A stretch of DNA of 64,000 bases. Source: CALOBA01 sp942491465. Its GTDB lineage: Bacteria; Pseudomonadota; Gammaproteobacteria; Chromatiales; Chromatiaceae. The notes below the pieces were generated by a model. That model saw only the letters and a program-made list of their open reading frames with translations, searched no databases and was not told the origin of the DNA. Shown one piece after another: positions 46,214 to 55,095 of the stretch. The first letter of the stretch is position 1. Every line of letters begins with the position of its first letter. The translations under genes were made by a program, and so were the position numbers. Location: assembly GCA_942491465.1 (NCBI GenBank), contig CALOBA010000084.1:1-64000 (forward strand), given 5' to 3'.

Positions 46214-47683
46214 ATGAAGCAAACCATCCAGATCCGCCTCGGTCAGCAGCTGACGATGACGCCGCAGCTGCAGCAGGCGATCAAGCTGCTCCAGCTCTCG
46301 ACGCTGGACCTTCAGCGGGAGATCCAGGATGCCCTCGACTCCAACTTGATGCTTGAGAACGCCGAGGAGGTCGATGCGACGGCAACCGCCGAGGTCCAAG
46401 AACAACTCACTCGCCAGCATGCCGACGAGGCCCGGGTCGATGCGGAGATCCGCCCGGACGACAGCGGCATGCCCGCGGAGCTGCCCACCGACAGCGACTG
46501 GACCGACACCTTCGACACCGGCAGCATCGGCCTGGCCGGCACCGGGGTGCGTGCCGACGGCGGCTCCGATTTCGACCTGTTCGCGACCCAGAGCCGGCCG
46601 CAGACCCTGCACGATCACCTCGCCTGGCAGCTCAACCTGGCCCGCCTAAGCCCCCGCGATATGGCCGTCGCCGAGACCCTGATCGACGCAATCGACGCCG
46701 ACGGCTATCTGCGCCTCGACCTCGATGACATGGCCTCGATCGTCGGCGATGCCGGGCTGGAGGCGGAGGAGATCGCCGCCGTGCTGCATCGCGTCCAGTC
46801 CTTCGATCCCCCGGGGGTCGGTGCCCGCGACCTGCGTGAATGCCTGCTGCTGCAACTGCGCCAGCTCGCTGCGGACACCCCGGGACGCGCTGATGCGTTG
46901 CGCATCTGCGAGCGCTTCTTCAACGCCCTGGGGCGCAATGACCTCGACGACCTGCGCCGGCGCGCCCGCCTGGACGACGCCGACCTGCGCGTCGCCTTGG
47001 CGCTGATCCGCTCGCTGTCGCCGCGCCCGGGCACTGCGGTCGCCGAGATGCGCGCCGAGTACGTCGTTCCCGACGTGCTGGTGCGCAAGATCGGCGGCGT
47101 CTGGCACGCGGAGCTCAACCCCGAGACGACGCCGAGTCTGCGCGTCAACGCCGGCTATGCGAAGCTGATACGGCGCAGCGATCAGAGCCCCGACAACAGT
47201 TGTATGCGCACCCACCTGCAGGAGGCGCGCTGGTTCATCAAGAGTCTCGCCAGCCGCAACGACACCGTGCTGCGGGTCGCGCGCAAGATCGTCGAACTCC
47301 AGCAGGGCTTCTTCGAGCACGGTGAGGAGGCGATGCGCCCGCTGGTGCTGCGCGACATCGCCGACGCCTTGGAGCTGCACGAGTCGACCATTTCGCGGGT
47401 GACCACGCAAAAATACATGCATACCCCCCGCGGCACCCTTGAATTCAAGTATTTCTTCTCCAGCCATGTGAATACGGCCTCGGGCGGCGAGTGCTCATCC
47501 ACCGCCATCCGTGCCTTCATCCGCAAGCTGGTAGCCGCTGAACCGCCGAGCAAGCCTTTGAGTGACAACAAGATTGCCGGCATCCTTGCCGATCAAGGCA
47601 TTAACGTCGCGCGACGCACCGTCGCCAAGTATCGCGAGGCCCTGGGCATCCCACCCTCGAACGAGCGAAAGCGCCTGTCCTGA
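46214..47683 (+). CDS. rpoN: RNA polymerase sigma-54 factor
   Basis: A 489-residue sigma factor for -24/-12 promoters that depend on enhancer-binding ATPases. Region I is MKQTIQIRLGQQLTMTPQLQQAIKLLQLSTLDLQREIQDALDSNLMLE, region II is acidic, and the DNA-binding part has DIADALELHESTISRVTTQKYMHTPRGTLEFKYFFSSHV and the RpoN box ARRTVAKYRE. ATG 46214 fits the conserved N-terminus; the frame open upstream is not coding. The position after lptB and before hpf-ptsN is the standard one. Confidence 0.97.
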   Translation: MKQTIQIRLGQQLTMTPQLQQAIKLLQLSTLDLQREIQDALDSNLMLENAEEVDATATAEVQEQLTRQHADEARVDAEIRPDDSGMPAELPTDSDWTDTFDTGSIGLAGTGVRADGGSDFDLFATQSRPQTLHDHLAWQLNLARLSPRDMAVAETLIDAIDADGYLRLDLDDMASIVGDAGLEAEEIAAVLHRVQSFDPPGVGARDLRECLLLQLRQLAADTPGRADALRICERFFNALGRNDLDDLRRRARLDDADLRVALALIRSLSPRPGTAVAEMRAEYVVPDVLVRKIGGVWHAELNPETTPSLRVNAGYAKLIRRSDQSPDNSCMRTHLQEARWFIKSLASRNDTVLRVARKIVELQQGFFEHGEEAMRPLVLRDIADALELHESTISRVTTQKYMHTPRGTLEFKYFFSSHVNTASGGECSSTAIRAFIRKLVAAEPPSKPLSDNKIAGILADQGINVARRTVAKYREALGIPPSNERKRLS

Positions 47684-47714
47684 CGGGCCGATTCGCACCA
47701 GCCGGAGTGACACC

Positions 47715-48089
47715 ATGCAGATAAACTTGACGGGACACCACATCGACATCACCGAGCCCCTCAAGGACTATGTCGACAACAAGTTCAAGCGCCTTGCCCG
47801 GCACTTCGATCATGTGATCAACGTCCACGTCATCCTTAGCGTCGAGAAGCTACGGCAAAAGGCCGAGGCGACGCTGCACATCAACGGCGCCAAGGTGTTC
47901 GCCGACTCCATCCATGAGGACATGTACGCGGCCATCGACGGCCTCATCGACAAGCTCGACCGGCAAGTGCTGAGGCACAAGGAGAAGCGCCAAAGCCACC
48001 GCGGCGTCGCCAAGCCCGCCGCGGACGCCACGGCGGACGCCAACCCGGACGCCGATATGGACGCCGACGCCGACGACGCCCTTGCCTAG
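47715..48089 (+). CDS. hpf: Ribosome hibernation promoting factor
   Basis: A 124-residue short HPF/RaiA-type protein that binds the 30S decoding region in stationary phase. The core MQINLTGHHIDITEPLKDYVDNKFKRLARHFDHVINVHVILSVEKLRQKAEATLHINGAKVFADSIHEDMYAAIDGLIDKLDRQVLRHKEKR is canonical. The last 25 residues are an Asp/Ala repeat tail (ADATADANPDADMDADADDA), an unusual acidic extension. Confidence 0.94.
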   Translation: MQINLTGHHIDITEPLKDYVDNKFKRLARHFDHVINVHVILSVEKLRQKAEATLHINGAKVFADSIHEDMYAAIDGLIDKLDRQVLRHKEKRQSHRGVAKPAADATADANPDADMDADADDALA

Positions 48090-48102
48090 CGAGCCCTATC
48101 AC

Positions 48103-48130
48103 GGGCGGTCTACCGACCGCCCGCCTTATT
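48103..48130 (+). terminator. Hairpin terminator after hpf
   Basis: GGGCGGTC and GACCGCCC form a perfect 8-bp stem around TACC, followed by GCCTTATT. It would end part of the rpoN-hpf message, with ptsN starting 250 bases later. That gap shows no other gene. Confidence 0.5.
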
Positions 48131-48355
48131 CCGCCGGCGGCGGGCGCGCGGCGTCCCGCCTCGGCACCTGCCCACGCCTTCGCGCATCGACCGTGGTCGC
48201 CGATCATCCATGATTTGGCCCGCGGCCATGGCGCGATGGGCGAAGGGGCGCTAAAGTCCCTACCTACAGGCGCTAGACCGTCTGGTCGCTGATCCGCCGC
48301 AACGGCGGGTGCCATCCAAGCTTCGCTCGACCACCCCACCCGGGAGCCACCGCCG

Positions 48356-48826
48356 ATGTTGCCGTCCAACCTGCTCAGCGAATCACGCGTGTGCAGCCAA
48401 TGCGAGATCACGAGCAAGAAACGTCTGCTCGAGACCCTTGCCGCACTGCTGACCGCTGGACGTTCCGATCTCACCACCGAGATCGTGTTCGAACGTCTTA
48501 CCGAGCGCGAGCGTCTTGGCGCCACCGGGCTCGGGCACGGCATCGCATTGCCGCATGCCCGGATGAAGGACATCGAGCGGCCCATCGGCGCCTTCGTGCG
48601 CGCCCGCGCCGCCGTCGGCTTCGATGCGGTGGACGATCAGCCCGTCGACCTGGCCTTTGCCCTGTTGGTGCCGGAGAACGCCGACGAGACCCACCTGCAG
48701 ATCCTTTCCGGGCTCGCGCAAATGTTTGCCGATCCGGGGCTGCGCGATCGTCTGCGCGCCGCCGCCGATGATGCCGGGCTGTTTGCCGTCCTGAGCGCCG
48801 CCGGCAACACGACCGCTTCGATTTGA
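48356..48826 (+). CDS. ptsN: PTS EIIA-Ntr protein
   Basis: A 156-residue EIIA domain of the nitrogen PTS; its phosphorylation state regulates potassium transport, nitrogen and envelope stress responses. The phosphorylated His is in GLGHGIALPHARM. Other motifs: SKKRLLETLAALL, ERERLGATGLG and LAFALLVPENADETHLQILSGLAQMF. Next gene hprK starts at the stop. Confidence 0.94.
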   Translation: MLPSNLLSESRVCSQCEITSKKRLLETLAALLTAGRSDLTTEIVFERLTERERLGATGLGHGIALPHARMKDIERPIGAFVRARAAVGFDAVDDQPVDLAFALLVPENADETHLQILSGLAQMFADPGLRDRLRAAADDAGLFAVLSAAGNTTASI

Positions 48827-49776
48827 TGCAGCACGTGCATTCGTTGCGGGGCCTGGTCGAGCACATCGGCCCGCGGCTGCGACTGCGCTGGCTGACGCCG
48901 CCGCCGGCGCAGGACCCGCCGCTGGCCGGGCAGCGCGGCGCCCAGAGCCTGGTCGGCTCCCTGAATTGCATCCATCCGAACCGGTTACAGGTCCTCGGTC
49001 GGGCCGAGATGGAGCACCTGTCCACGCTCGGGCAGGACGCGTTTTCCGAGACCATCGAGCACCTGTTCGCCGCCGGCCCCGCGGCGGTGATCTTCAGCGA
49101 CGGCATGGAGCCGCCGCCCGTCTTCTTCGAGATCTCTCGGCGGTGCGCGATTCCGCTGCTCGGCACCGCCATCAACGATGAAGAGGTCGTCGACCGGCTG
49201 CAGCACTACCTGACCTACGCCTTGGCCGAGCGCACCGTCGTCCATGGCGTGTTCATGCAGGTGCTGGGCATGGGTGTGCTGCTGCAGGGCGAACCCGGCA
49301 TCGGCAAGAGTGAGCTGGCGCTGGAGTTGGTCGCCCGCGGCCATCGGCTGATCGCCGACGACGCCCCGGAGCTGGCCCGGGTCGCGCCGGAGATCCTCGA
49401 GGGCGGCTGCCCGCCCATGCTGCGGGACTTTCTCGAGGTCCGCGGGCTCGGCGTGCTGAACATCCGCGCCATGTTCGGCGAGGATGCGGTGCGCGAGCGC
49501 GACACGTTGAATCTGGTGGTTGCCATGCGCTTGTTTACCGGCGCAGAGCTGTCCAAGGTCGATCGGCTGCGCGGCAGTCTCTCGGTGCAGAACTTTCTCG
49601 GCGTGCCCATCCCCGAGGTGACATTGCCGGTGGCACCGGGACGCAACCTCGCGGTCCTGCTCGAAACAGCGGTTCGCAGCCAAACGCTGCGCATCCGCGG
49701 GTATGATGCCGGTGTGGACCTGATCGAGCGCCAGGCCCGGGCGGTGGAAGAGGTCGGGCGCGCCGCCGGTCACTGA
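48826..49776 (+). CDS. hprK: HPr kinase/phosphorylase
   Basis: A 316-residue bifunctional enzyme that phosphorylates and dephosphorylates HPr on Ser46. Walker A GEPGIGKSELALELV, RGHRLIADDAPEL, and the K/P signature EVRGLGVLNIRAMFGEDAVRE are present. The N-terminal domain (LVGSLNCIHPNRLQVLGRAEMEHL) is normal. ATG 48826 (or TTG 48823) overlaps the ptsN stop. The HPr gene downstream carries the target Ser. Confidence 0.94.
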   Translation: MQHVHSLRGLVEHIGPRLRLRWLTPPPAQDPPLAGQRGAQSLVGSLNCIHPNRLQVLGRAEMEHLSTLGQDAFSETIEHLFAAGPAAVIFSDGMEPPPVFFEISRRCAIPLLGTAINDEEVVDRLQHYLTYALAERTVVHGVFMQVLGMGVLLQGEPGIGKSELALELVARGHRLIADDAPELARVAPEILEGGCPPMLRDFLEVRGLGVLNIRAMFGEDAVRERDTLNLVVAMRLFTGAELSKVDRLRGSLSVQNFLGVPIPEVTLPVAPGRNLAVLLETAVRSQTLRIRGYDAGVDLIERQARAVEEVGRAAGH

Positions 49777-49912
49777 CCCACGCGACATCCATCCGAGCCT
49801 GGAACGGCCCGCTGCCGGTCGTCAACCGACAGCGCAGCCGATCATCACAGGCCCGAGATCGAGAACGACAACCCCTTCGGTATCGAATCGACCCAAGCCC
49901 CGCGGAGCCACT

Positions 49913-50779
49913 ATGGAGCTCATCATCGTCAGCGGTCTGTCCGGCGCCGGCAAGAGTGTTGCCCTGCGCACCCTCGAAGACATCGGCTTCTACTGCATCG
50001 ACAATCTGCCGCTGTTCCTACTCGGCGACCTCGCCCTCGGGCTCGAATCCGAGGCCCAGCAGGTGGTCGCCGATGCCGTCGGCACGGCGGTCGGCATCGA
50101 TGCCCGCAGCCGCGCCAAGCAACTTCAAGCGCTGCCCGACCTGATCGCCGGGCTGCGCGCACATGGCATCAGCCCGCGGTTGTTGTTCCTTGAGGCCAGC
50201 ACCGACACCTTGATCCAGCGTTTCAGCGAGACGCGTCGCAAGCACCCGCTGACCCGTTCCGAGCGTTCGTTGGCCGAGGCCATCGAGCAGGAGCGCGGCC
50301 TGCTGGAGCCGCTACAGCGGGTGGCCGACCTGCGCATCGACACCACCCATACCAATGTCCATGAGCTGCGCGATCTGATCCGCGAGCAGCTCGGCAGCGC
50401 GGCGGCGGTGCAGGCCTCGGTGCTGCTGCAGTCCTTCGGCTTCAAACGCGGCCTGCCGCCCGGGGTCGACTTCGTCTTCGACGTGCGCTGCCTGCCCAAC
50501 CCGCACTGGCAGCCGGCGCTGCGCGAGCAGACCGGGCGCGATGCGGACGTGATCGCGTTCCTGGAGGCGGCGCCGGAGGTCGCCGAGATGCGGGCGGATC
50601 TGGAGGGCTTCTTCCACACCTGGATCCCGCGATTCGAGACCGACGGGCGCAGCTACCTGACCATCGGCATCGGCTGCACCGGCGGCCAGCATCGATCCGT
50701 GTACATGGTCGAGGCCCTGCGGGCCTGCCTGGAGCGGGCCGGGCACCGGGTCCTGGTCCGTCATCGGGAGCTGCCATGA
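49913..50779 (+). CDS. rapZ: RNase adapter protein RapZ
   Basis: A 288-residue ATP-binding protein; in E. coli it directs RNase E to the sRNA GlmZ and so controls glucosamine-6-phosphate synthesis. Walker A GLSGAGKS (residues 8-15), then LEDIGFYCIDNLPLFLL, LFLEASTDTLIQRFSETRRKHPL, FGFKRGLPPGVDFVFDVRCLPNPHW and the C-terminal RNA-binding part YLTIGIGCTGGQHRSVYMVEAL. Overlaps the next gene by 4 bases. Confidence 0.96.
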   Translation: MELIIVSGLSGAGKSVALRTLEDIGFYCIDNLPLFLLGDLALGLESEAQQVVADAVGTAVGIDARSRAKQLQALPDLIAGLRAHGISPRLLFLEASTDTLIQRFSETRRKHPLTRSERSLAEAIEQERGLLEPLQRVADLRIDTTHTNVHELRDLIREQLGSAAAVQASVLLQSFGFKRGLPPGVDFVFDVRCLPNPHWQPALREQTGRDADVIAFLEAAPEVAEMRADLEGFFHTWIPRFETDGRSYLTIGIGCTGGQHRSVYMVEALRACLERAGHRVLVRHRELP

Positions 50780-51177
50780 GCATCGGCCTGTTGTTGATCA
50801 CCCACAACCAGATCGGCGCCCAGCTGCTGGCGACGGCGACGCGGATGCTCGGACGCTGCCCGCTGCAGGCCGACTGTCTGCCGGTCGGCGACGACGACCA
50901 GCCCGCCGAGCTGTTTGCCGCGGCCCGGCGGTTGGCCGAGCGGCTGGATCACGGCGACGGCCTGCTGGTGCTGACGGACCTCTACGGCTCCACCCCGGCC
51001 AACATCGCCCATGCGCTGGCGGATCAGCGCGGGGTGCGGGTGCTCGCCGGGATTAACCTGCCGATGTTGGTGCGGGTGCTCAACTACGCCGACCTGGAAC
51101 TCGCCGCCGTCACCGAGAAGGCGCTCAGCGGCGGTCGAGACGGTGTGCTGCCCTGTCAGCCCGGAGAACGCAGCTGA
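50776..51177 (+). CDS. PTS EIIA component, mannose family
   Basis: A 133-residue EIIA of the mannose/fructose superfamily. The phosphorylated His is in LLITHNQIGAQLLATATRMLG, and LVLTDLYGSTPANIAHALA is the second conserved region. No EIIB, EIIC or EIID gene accompanies it, so it is probably a regulatory phosphate acceptor, not part of a sugar transporter. Confidence 0.9.
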   Translation: MSIGLLLITHNQIGAQLLATATRMLGRCPLQADCLPVGDDDQPAELFAAARRLAERLDHGDGLLVLTDLYGSTPANIAHALADQRGVRVLAGINLPMLVRVLNYADLELAAVTEKALSGGRDGVLPCQPGERS

Positions 51178-51221
51178 GCGCGCCCACCGTTGCGGCCAGC
51201 CATTGAGCGGATGAACCTCTC

Positions 51222-51491
51222 GTGATCAAGAAAGAACTCGACATCATCAATCGTCTCGGACTGCACGCGCGCGCGGCGGCCAAGTTCGTCAACTGCGCCA
51301 GCGGCTTCGAGAGCGGCGTGCAGGTGGAGCGCTCCGGTCGGCGCGTCAACGGCAAGAGCATCATGGGCGTGATGATGCTGGCCGCGGCCTGCGGCACCAG
51401 CATCCGCATTGAGGTCGACGGCGCGGACGAGGCCGAGGCCATGGCGGCGCTGGAGGCGCTGGTCGCCAACCGCTTCGAGGAGGAGCAATGA
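51222..51491 (+). CDS. ptsH: Phosphocarrier protein HPr
   Basis: An 89-residue phosphocarrier. His in RLGLHARAAAKFV takes phosphate from EI; Ser in RVNGKSIMGVMMLAA is the HprK site. The GTG start at 51222 gives the usual N-terminus (MIKKELDIINRLGL). Overlaps ptsI by 4 bases. Confidence 0.94.
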   Translation: MIKKELDIINRLGLHARAAAKFVNCASGFESGVQVERSGRRVNGKSIMGVMMLAAACGTSIRIEVDGADEAEAMAALEALVANRFEEEQ

Positions 51492-53236
51492 CCTGCGCCC
51501 TGCACGGGCTCGGTGTCGCAGGCTCCAGGCCGGTGGCCATCGGGCCGGCGTTTCTGCTCGCCGGCGACCCGGCGGTGGTCAAGCAGTCCATCGAGCACAC
51601 ACAGGTCGATGCGGAGATCCGCCGCCTCAACGGTGCCCTGGCCAGCGCCAAGCGCCATTTGGAGGGGGTGCGCGCCCAGGTCTCGCCGAGTGCGCCACTG
51701 CAGATCGCCGAGCTGTTCGACGCCCAGATGATGATGCTCGCCGACGCCGCCCTGGTGGACGCGACCCGCGAGCTGATCCGCGAGCAGCAGGTCAATGCCG
51801 ACTGGGCCCTGAAGCTCCAGCGCGACAACCTGGTCGCGGTCTTCGAGGCCATGGACGACCCGTATCTGCGCGCCCGCGGCGACGATGTCGAGCATGTCGT
51901 TCGCCAGATCCAGGCCTTTCTCAGCGGCCAGCCCCCCCATGCCGCCCTCGCTCAGCGCGACCTCACCGACCGCATCATCGTCGCCCCGGACCTGACACCG
52001 GCGGACGCGATCCTGCTCCGACATCGGGGCGTGGCCGCCTTCGTCACCGAGCATGGCGGGCCCATGTCCCACACCGCCATCCTCGCCCGCAGCCTCGACA
52101 TCCCGACCCTGCTCGGCGTGCACAACGCCACCCGAATCCTGCGTCAGCAGGAGCTGCTGGTGGTGGATGCGGCCATCGGCACCCTGCTCGCCGATGCCGA
52201 CGAACGCACCCTGGCCCACTATCGCGCCCGCGTCGACGGCGCCGATCGCCGCCGGCGCGCGCTGCGCCGTCTACTCAAGGAGCCGTCCACCAGCGGTGAC
52301 GGCGAGCCGGTGATCCTGCTCGCCAATCTGGAGCTGGCCGAGGACGTCGCCGCCGCCCGCTACAACGGCGCCCTCGGCGTCGGTCTCTACCGCACCGAGT
52401 TCCTGTACATGAACCGGGACAGCCTGCCGGACGAGGAGGAGCACCTCGCCACCTACCAGGCGATCATCCGCGGCCTCGACGGCATCCCGCTGACCATCCG
52501 CACCCTCGACTTGGGGCTCGACAAGCAGGCCGACAACCTGATCACCGGCATCGGCAATCAGGTCAACCCGGCCCTGGGGCTGCGCGCCATCCGCCTGTGT
52601 CTGAAGCACCCGGAGCTGTTCCTGCCCCAGGTGCGCGCCATCCTGCGCGCCTCCGCCGACGGACCGGTGCGGCTGATGCTGCCGCTGCTGACCAACGTCG
52701 AAGAGGTGGATGCGGTACTGGAGATGATCGCCGCCATGCGCCGGGAGCTGCGCCGCGACGGCCTGGCGTTCGACCCGCTGATGCCCATCGGCGGCATGAT
52801 CGAGGTGCCCGGGGCGGCGCTCGTGGCCGGTGCCCTGGCCCGCCGGCTCGACTTCCTGTCCATCGGCACCAACGACCTGATCCAATACACGCTCGCCATC
52901 GATCGCGGTGACGACGAGGTCAGCTACCTCTACCAGCCGTTGCATCCGGCCATCCTGCGGCTGATCCTGATCACGCTGGAGGCGGCCGCCAAGACCCGCA
53001 CCCGGGTCAGCATGTGCGGCGAGATGGCCGGTGATCCGCACTTCACCCGGCTGCTGCTGGCACTCGGTCTGCGCGAGCTGAGCATGCATCCGAGCGCCCT
53101 GCTGGAGGTCAAGCAGGTGGTGCGCCGCAGCGACATCGGCGCCATGCAGCGCGCCCTGGCCCCGCTGCTCGAGGACCTGGACGAGGTGCCGCCGGAGACC
53201 CTGCTCGATACCCTGGCCGCGTGCGATCGGGTCTGA
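51488..53236 (+). CDS. ptsI: PTS enzyme I (phosphoenolpyruvate-protein phosphotransferase)
   Basis: A 582-residue enzyme I without the GAF domain of PtsP. The phospho-His motif is FVTEHGGPMSHTAILARSL. The PEP-binding C-terminal part shows GVGLYRTEFLYM, TIRTLDLGLDKQ, NPALGLRAIRLCL, MLPLLTNVEEV, GGMIEVPGAAL, LSIGTNDLIQYTLAIDRGD and VSMCGEMAGDP. It is complete, so the phosphorelay EI-HPr-EIIA is functional in principle. Confidence 0.95.
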   Translation: MTCALHGLGVAGSRPVAIGPAFLLAGDPAVVKQSIEHTQVDAEIRRLNGALASAKRHLEGVRAQVSPSAPLQIAELFDAQMMMLADAALVDATRELIREQQVNADWALKLQRDNLVAVFEAMDDPYLRARGDDVEHVVRQIQAFLSGQPPHAALAQRDLTDRIIVAPDLTPADAILLRHRGVAAFVTEHGGPMSHTAILARSLDIPTLLGVHNATRILRQQELLVVDAAIGTLLADADERTLAHYRARVDGADRRRRALRRLLKEPSTSGDGEPVILLANLELAEDVAAARYNGALGVGLYRTEFLYMNRDSLPDEEEHLATYQAIIRGLDGIPLTIRTLDLGLDKQADNLITGIGNQVNPALGLRAIRLCLKHPELFLPQVRAILRASADGPVRLMLPLLTNVEEVDAVLEMIAAMRRELRRDGLAFDPLMPIGGMIEVPGAALVAGALARRLDFLSIGTNDLIQYTLAIDRGDDEVSYLYQPLHPAILRLILITLEAAAKTRTRVSMCGEMAGDPHFTRLLLALGLRELSMHPSALLEVKQVVRRSDIGAMQRALAPLLEDLDEVPPETLLDTLAACDRV

Positions 53237-53294
53237 CACCAACGCAGCGGCTGGCTGAACAGCGACTGCATACGGCCGTGCCGGTCTGGTCCCC

Positions 53295-54908
53295 ATGAAC
53301 CCCCTCGACACCCTCAACACCCTGATCGGCTCGGTCGCCTGGCCGACCCTGCGCGGCGTGCTGCATGTCACCTTCTTTCTGGTGGTGCTGTATCTGCTCA
53401 AGGTCATGCTTTGGGACCAGCGCGGCGCCACCGTGCTCAAGCACCTGCCGAAGCCGAAGCGCACCGTCGGCCTGGCCGTGGGCGCGCTGGTGGTGTTGTT
53501 CGGGGCGACCCTGGCCTACCAGGCGACCTGGCAGCTGGCCGGTGTTGTCCGCCCGCGTTTCATCGCCTTCATGCAGACCTACGACCGGCGTCAGTTCAAC
53601 CCGGCCCACGGCATCGAGCGCGGGCGCATCCTCGACCGTCGCGGCGAGGTCCTGGCCTACAGCGCCCTGCGCAACGGTCGCACCACACGGGTCTATCCCT
53701 ATGGACCGGCCTTTGCCCACGTGGTCGGCTATACCGATGCACGCTACGGCGCCGCCGGCATGGAGGCCGCCGCCAATGCCCACCTCAACGGCAGCACCCC
53801 GGTGGACCTGAAGGCCTGGGGCCAGCTCGGCCGCCAGGTGCTGACCCGCGATCGTCACCCCAAGGGTCAGGATCTGGCCTTGACCCTGGACACCGAGCTG
53901 CAGCTGATGGCGGCCACTGCCCTTGCCGATCGGCGGGGCGCGGTCGTCATGCTCCGCCCCGGCGACGGCGCCATCCGCGTGCTCCTGAGCACGCCGGGCT
54001 ACGACCCGAACGCCGTCACCGGCGATCTGTTTCGCGGTCGCGACCCCGACGCGCCGCTGCTCAACCGCGCCACCCAGGGTCTGTACCCGCCGGGCTCCAC
54101 CTTCAAGGTCGTCATCGCCGCCGAGGCCCTCAATGCCGGCTTCAGCGGCACCCTGCACTGCCCGGCGGACGGCTTCACCACCTCGGCGCGCTATCCGAAG
54201 ATCCGCGACCACGAGTACTACAGTGCGCGCCGCCGCGGTGCGACCTGGCGCGGCCACGGCAATCTGGACCTCAGCGAGGCCCTGGCCGAGTCGTCCAACG
54301 TCTACTTCGCCCAGCTCGGCGACCGGCTCGGCCACGACGCCTTCCACGCCACCCTGGAGCGCTTCCAGTTCGGCCAGGAGCTGCCGCTGCACGCGGGCCT
54401 GTTCGGCGCCCAGACCATGCAGACCGGGGGCATCCGCCGCATCGCCCGCTCCGACCGCTACGGCCTCGCCCAGGCGTCCATCGGCCAGGGCAAGGTCCTG
54501 GCCACGCCGGCGCAGATGGCGCTGGTGGCCGCCACCGTGGCCAACGGTGGGCTCATGGTGCGCCCGCGCCTGGTCGTGGCCGACCAGCCAAAGGCGCTGG
54601 CGCGACCGCTGAATGCCGCCGATGCGGCACGGCTCGGTGGGATGATGCGCCGCGTCGTCAGTCAGGGGACCGGCCGTGGCATCGACACCGCCGGACTCGC
54701 CATCGCCGGCAAGACCGGCACCGCCCAGAACCCCAAGGGCGCCTCCCACAGCTGGTTTATCGGCTATGCCCCGGCGGGCAGCCACGAGCGCCATGCCGGG
54801 CTGGCGGTCGCCGTCCTGGTCGAAGCGGGCGGCTACGGCTCGGCAACGGCGGCACCCATCGCCCGCGACCTGCTGGTGCAGGCGCAGTCACGGGGGATGC
54901 TGCGCTGA
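53295..54908 (+). CDS. Class B penicillin-binding protein (transpeptidase)
   Basis: A 537-residue membrane-anchored peptidoglycan transpeptidase. Two N-terminal hydrophobic segments (HVTFFLVVLYLLKVML and VGLAVGALVVLFGATLAY) precede the catalytic domain with SxxK at 268-271 (STFK), SSN at 333-335 and KTG at 473-475. The N-terminal dimerisation region is short, so it resembles PbpA/PBP2-like enzymes that work with a dedicated SEDS partner; such a gene follows. Two membrane segments at the N-terminus are unusual for class B enzymes. Confidence 0.9.
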   Translation: MNPLDTLNTLIGSVAWPTLRGVLHVTFFLVVLYLLKVMLWDQRGATVLKHLPKPKRTVGLAVGALVVLFGATLAYQATWQLAGVVRPRFIAFMQTYDRRQFNPAHGIERGRILDRRGEVLAYSALRNGRTTRVYPYGPAFAHVVGYTDARYGAAGMEAAANAHLNGSTPVDLKAWGQLGRQVLTRDRHPKGQDLALTLDTELQLMAATALADRRGAVVMLRPGDGAIRVLLSTPGYDPNAVTGDLFRGRDPDAPLLNRATQGLYPPGSTFKVVIAAEALNAGFSGTLHCPADGFTTSARYPKIRDHEYYSARRRGATWRGHGNLDLSEALAESSNVYFAQLGDRLGHDAFHATLERFQFGQELPLHAGLFGAQTMQTGGIRRIARSDRYGLAQASIGQGKVLATPAQMALVAATVANGGLMVRPRLVVADQPKALARPLNAADAARLGGMMRRVVSQGTGRGIDTAGLAIAGKTGTAQNPKGASHSWFIGYAPAGSHERHAGLAVAVLVEAGGYGSATAAPIARDLLVQAQSRGMLR

Positions 54909-54992
54909 GGGGGAGTGACGAGTATCGGTGCGGTCAACTCAGGCCAACGACCTGCGTTCGTTGTCGTGATCGAGTCTAGGTCGTTTGCGATT

Positions 54993-55044
<52 letters not shown>

Positions 55045-55095
55045 TTACGACCTTGGTTTCTTAGCGGGACTTCGGTGCAGTTGTACTATTGATTC

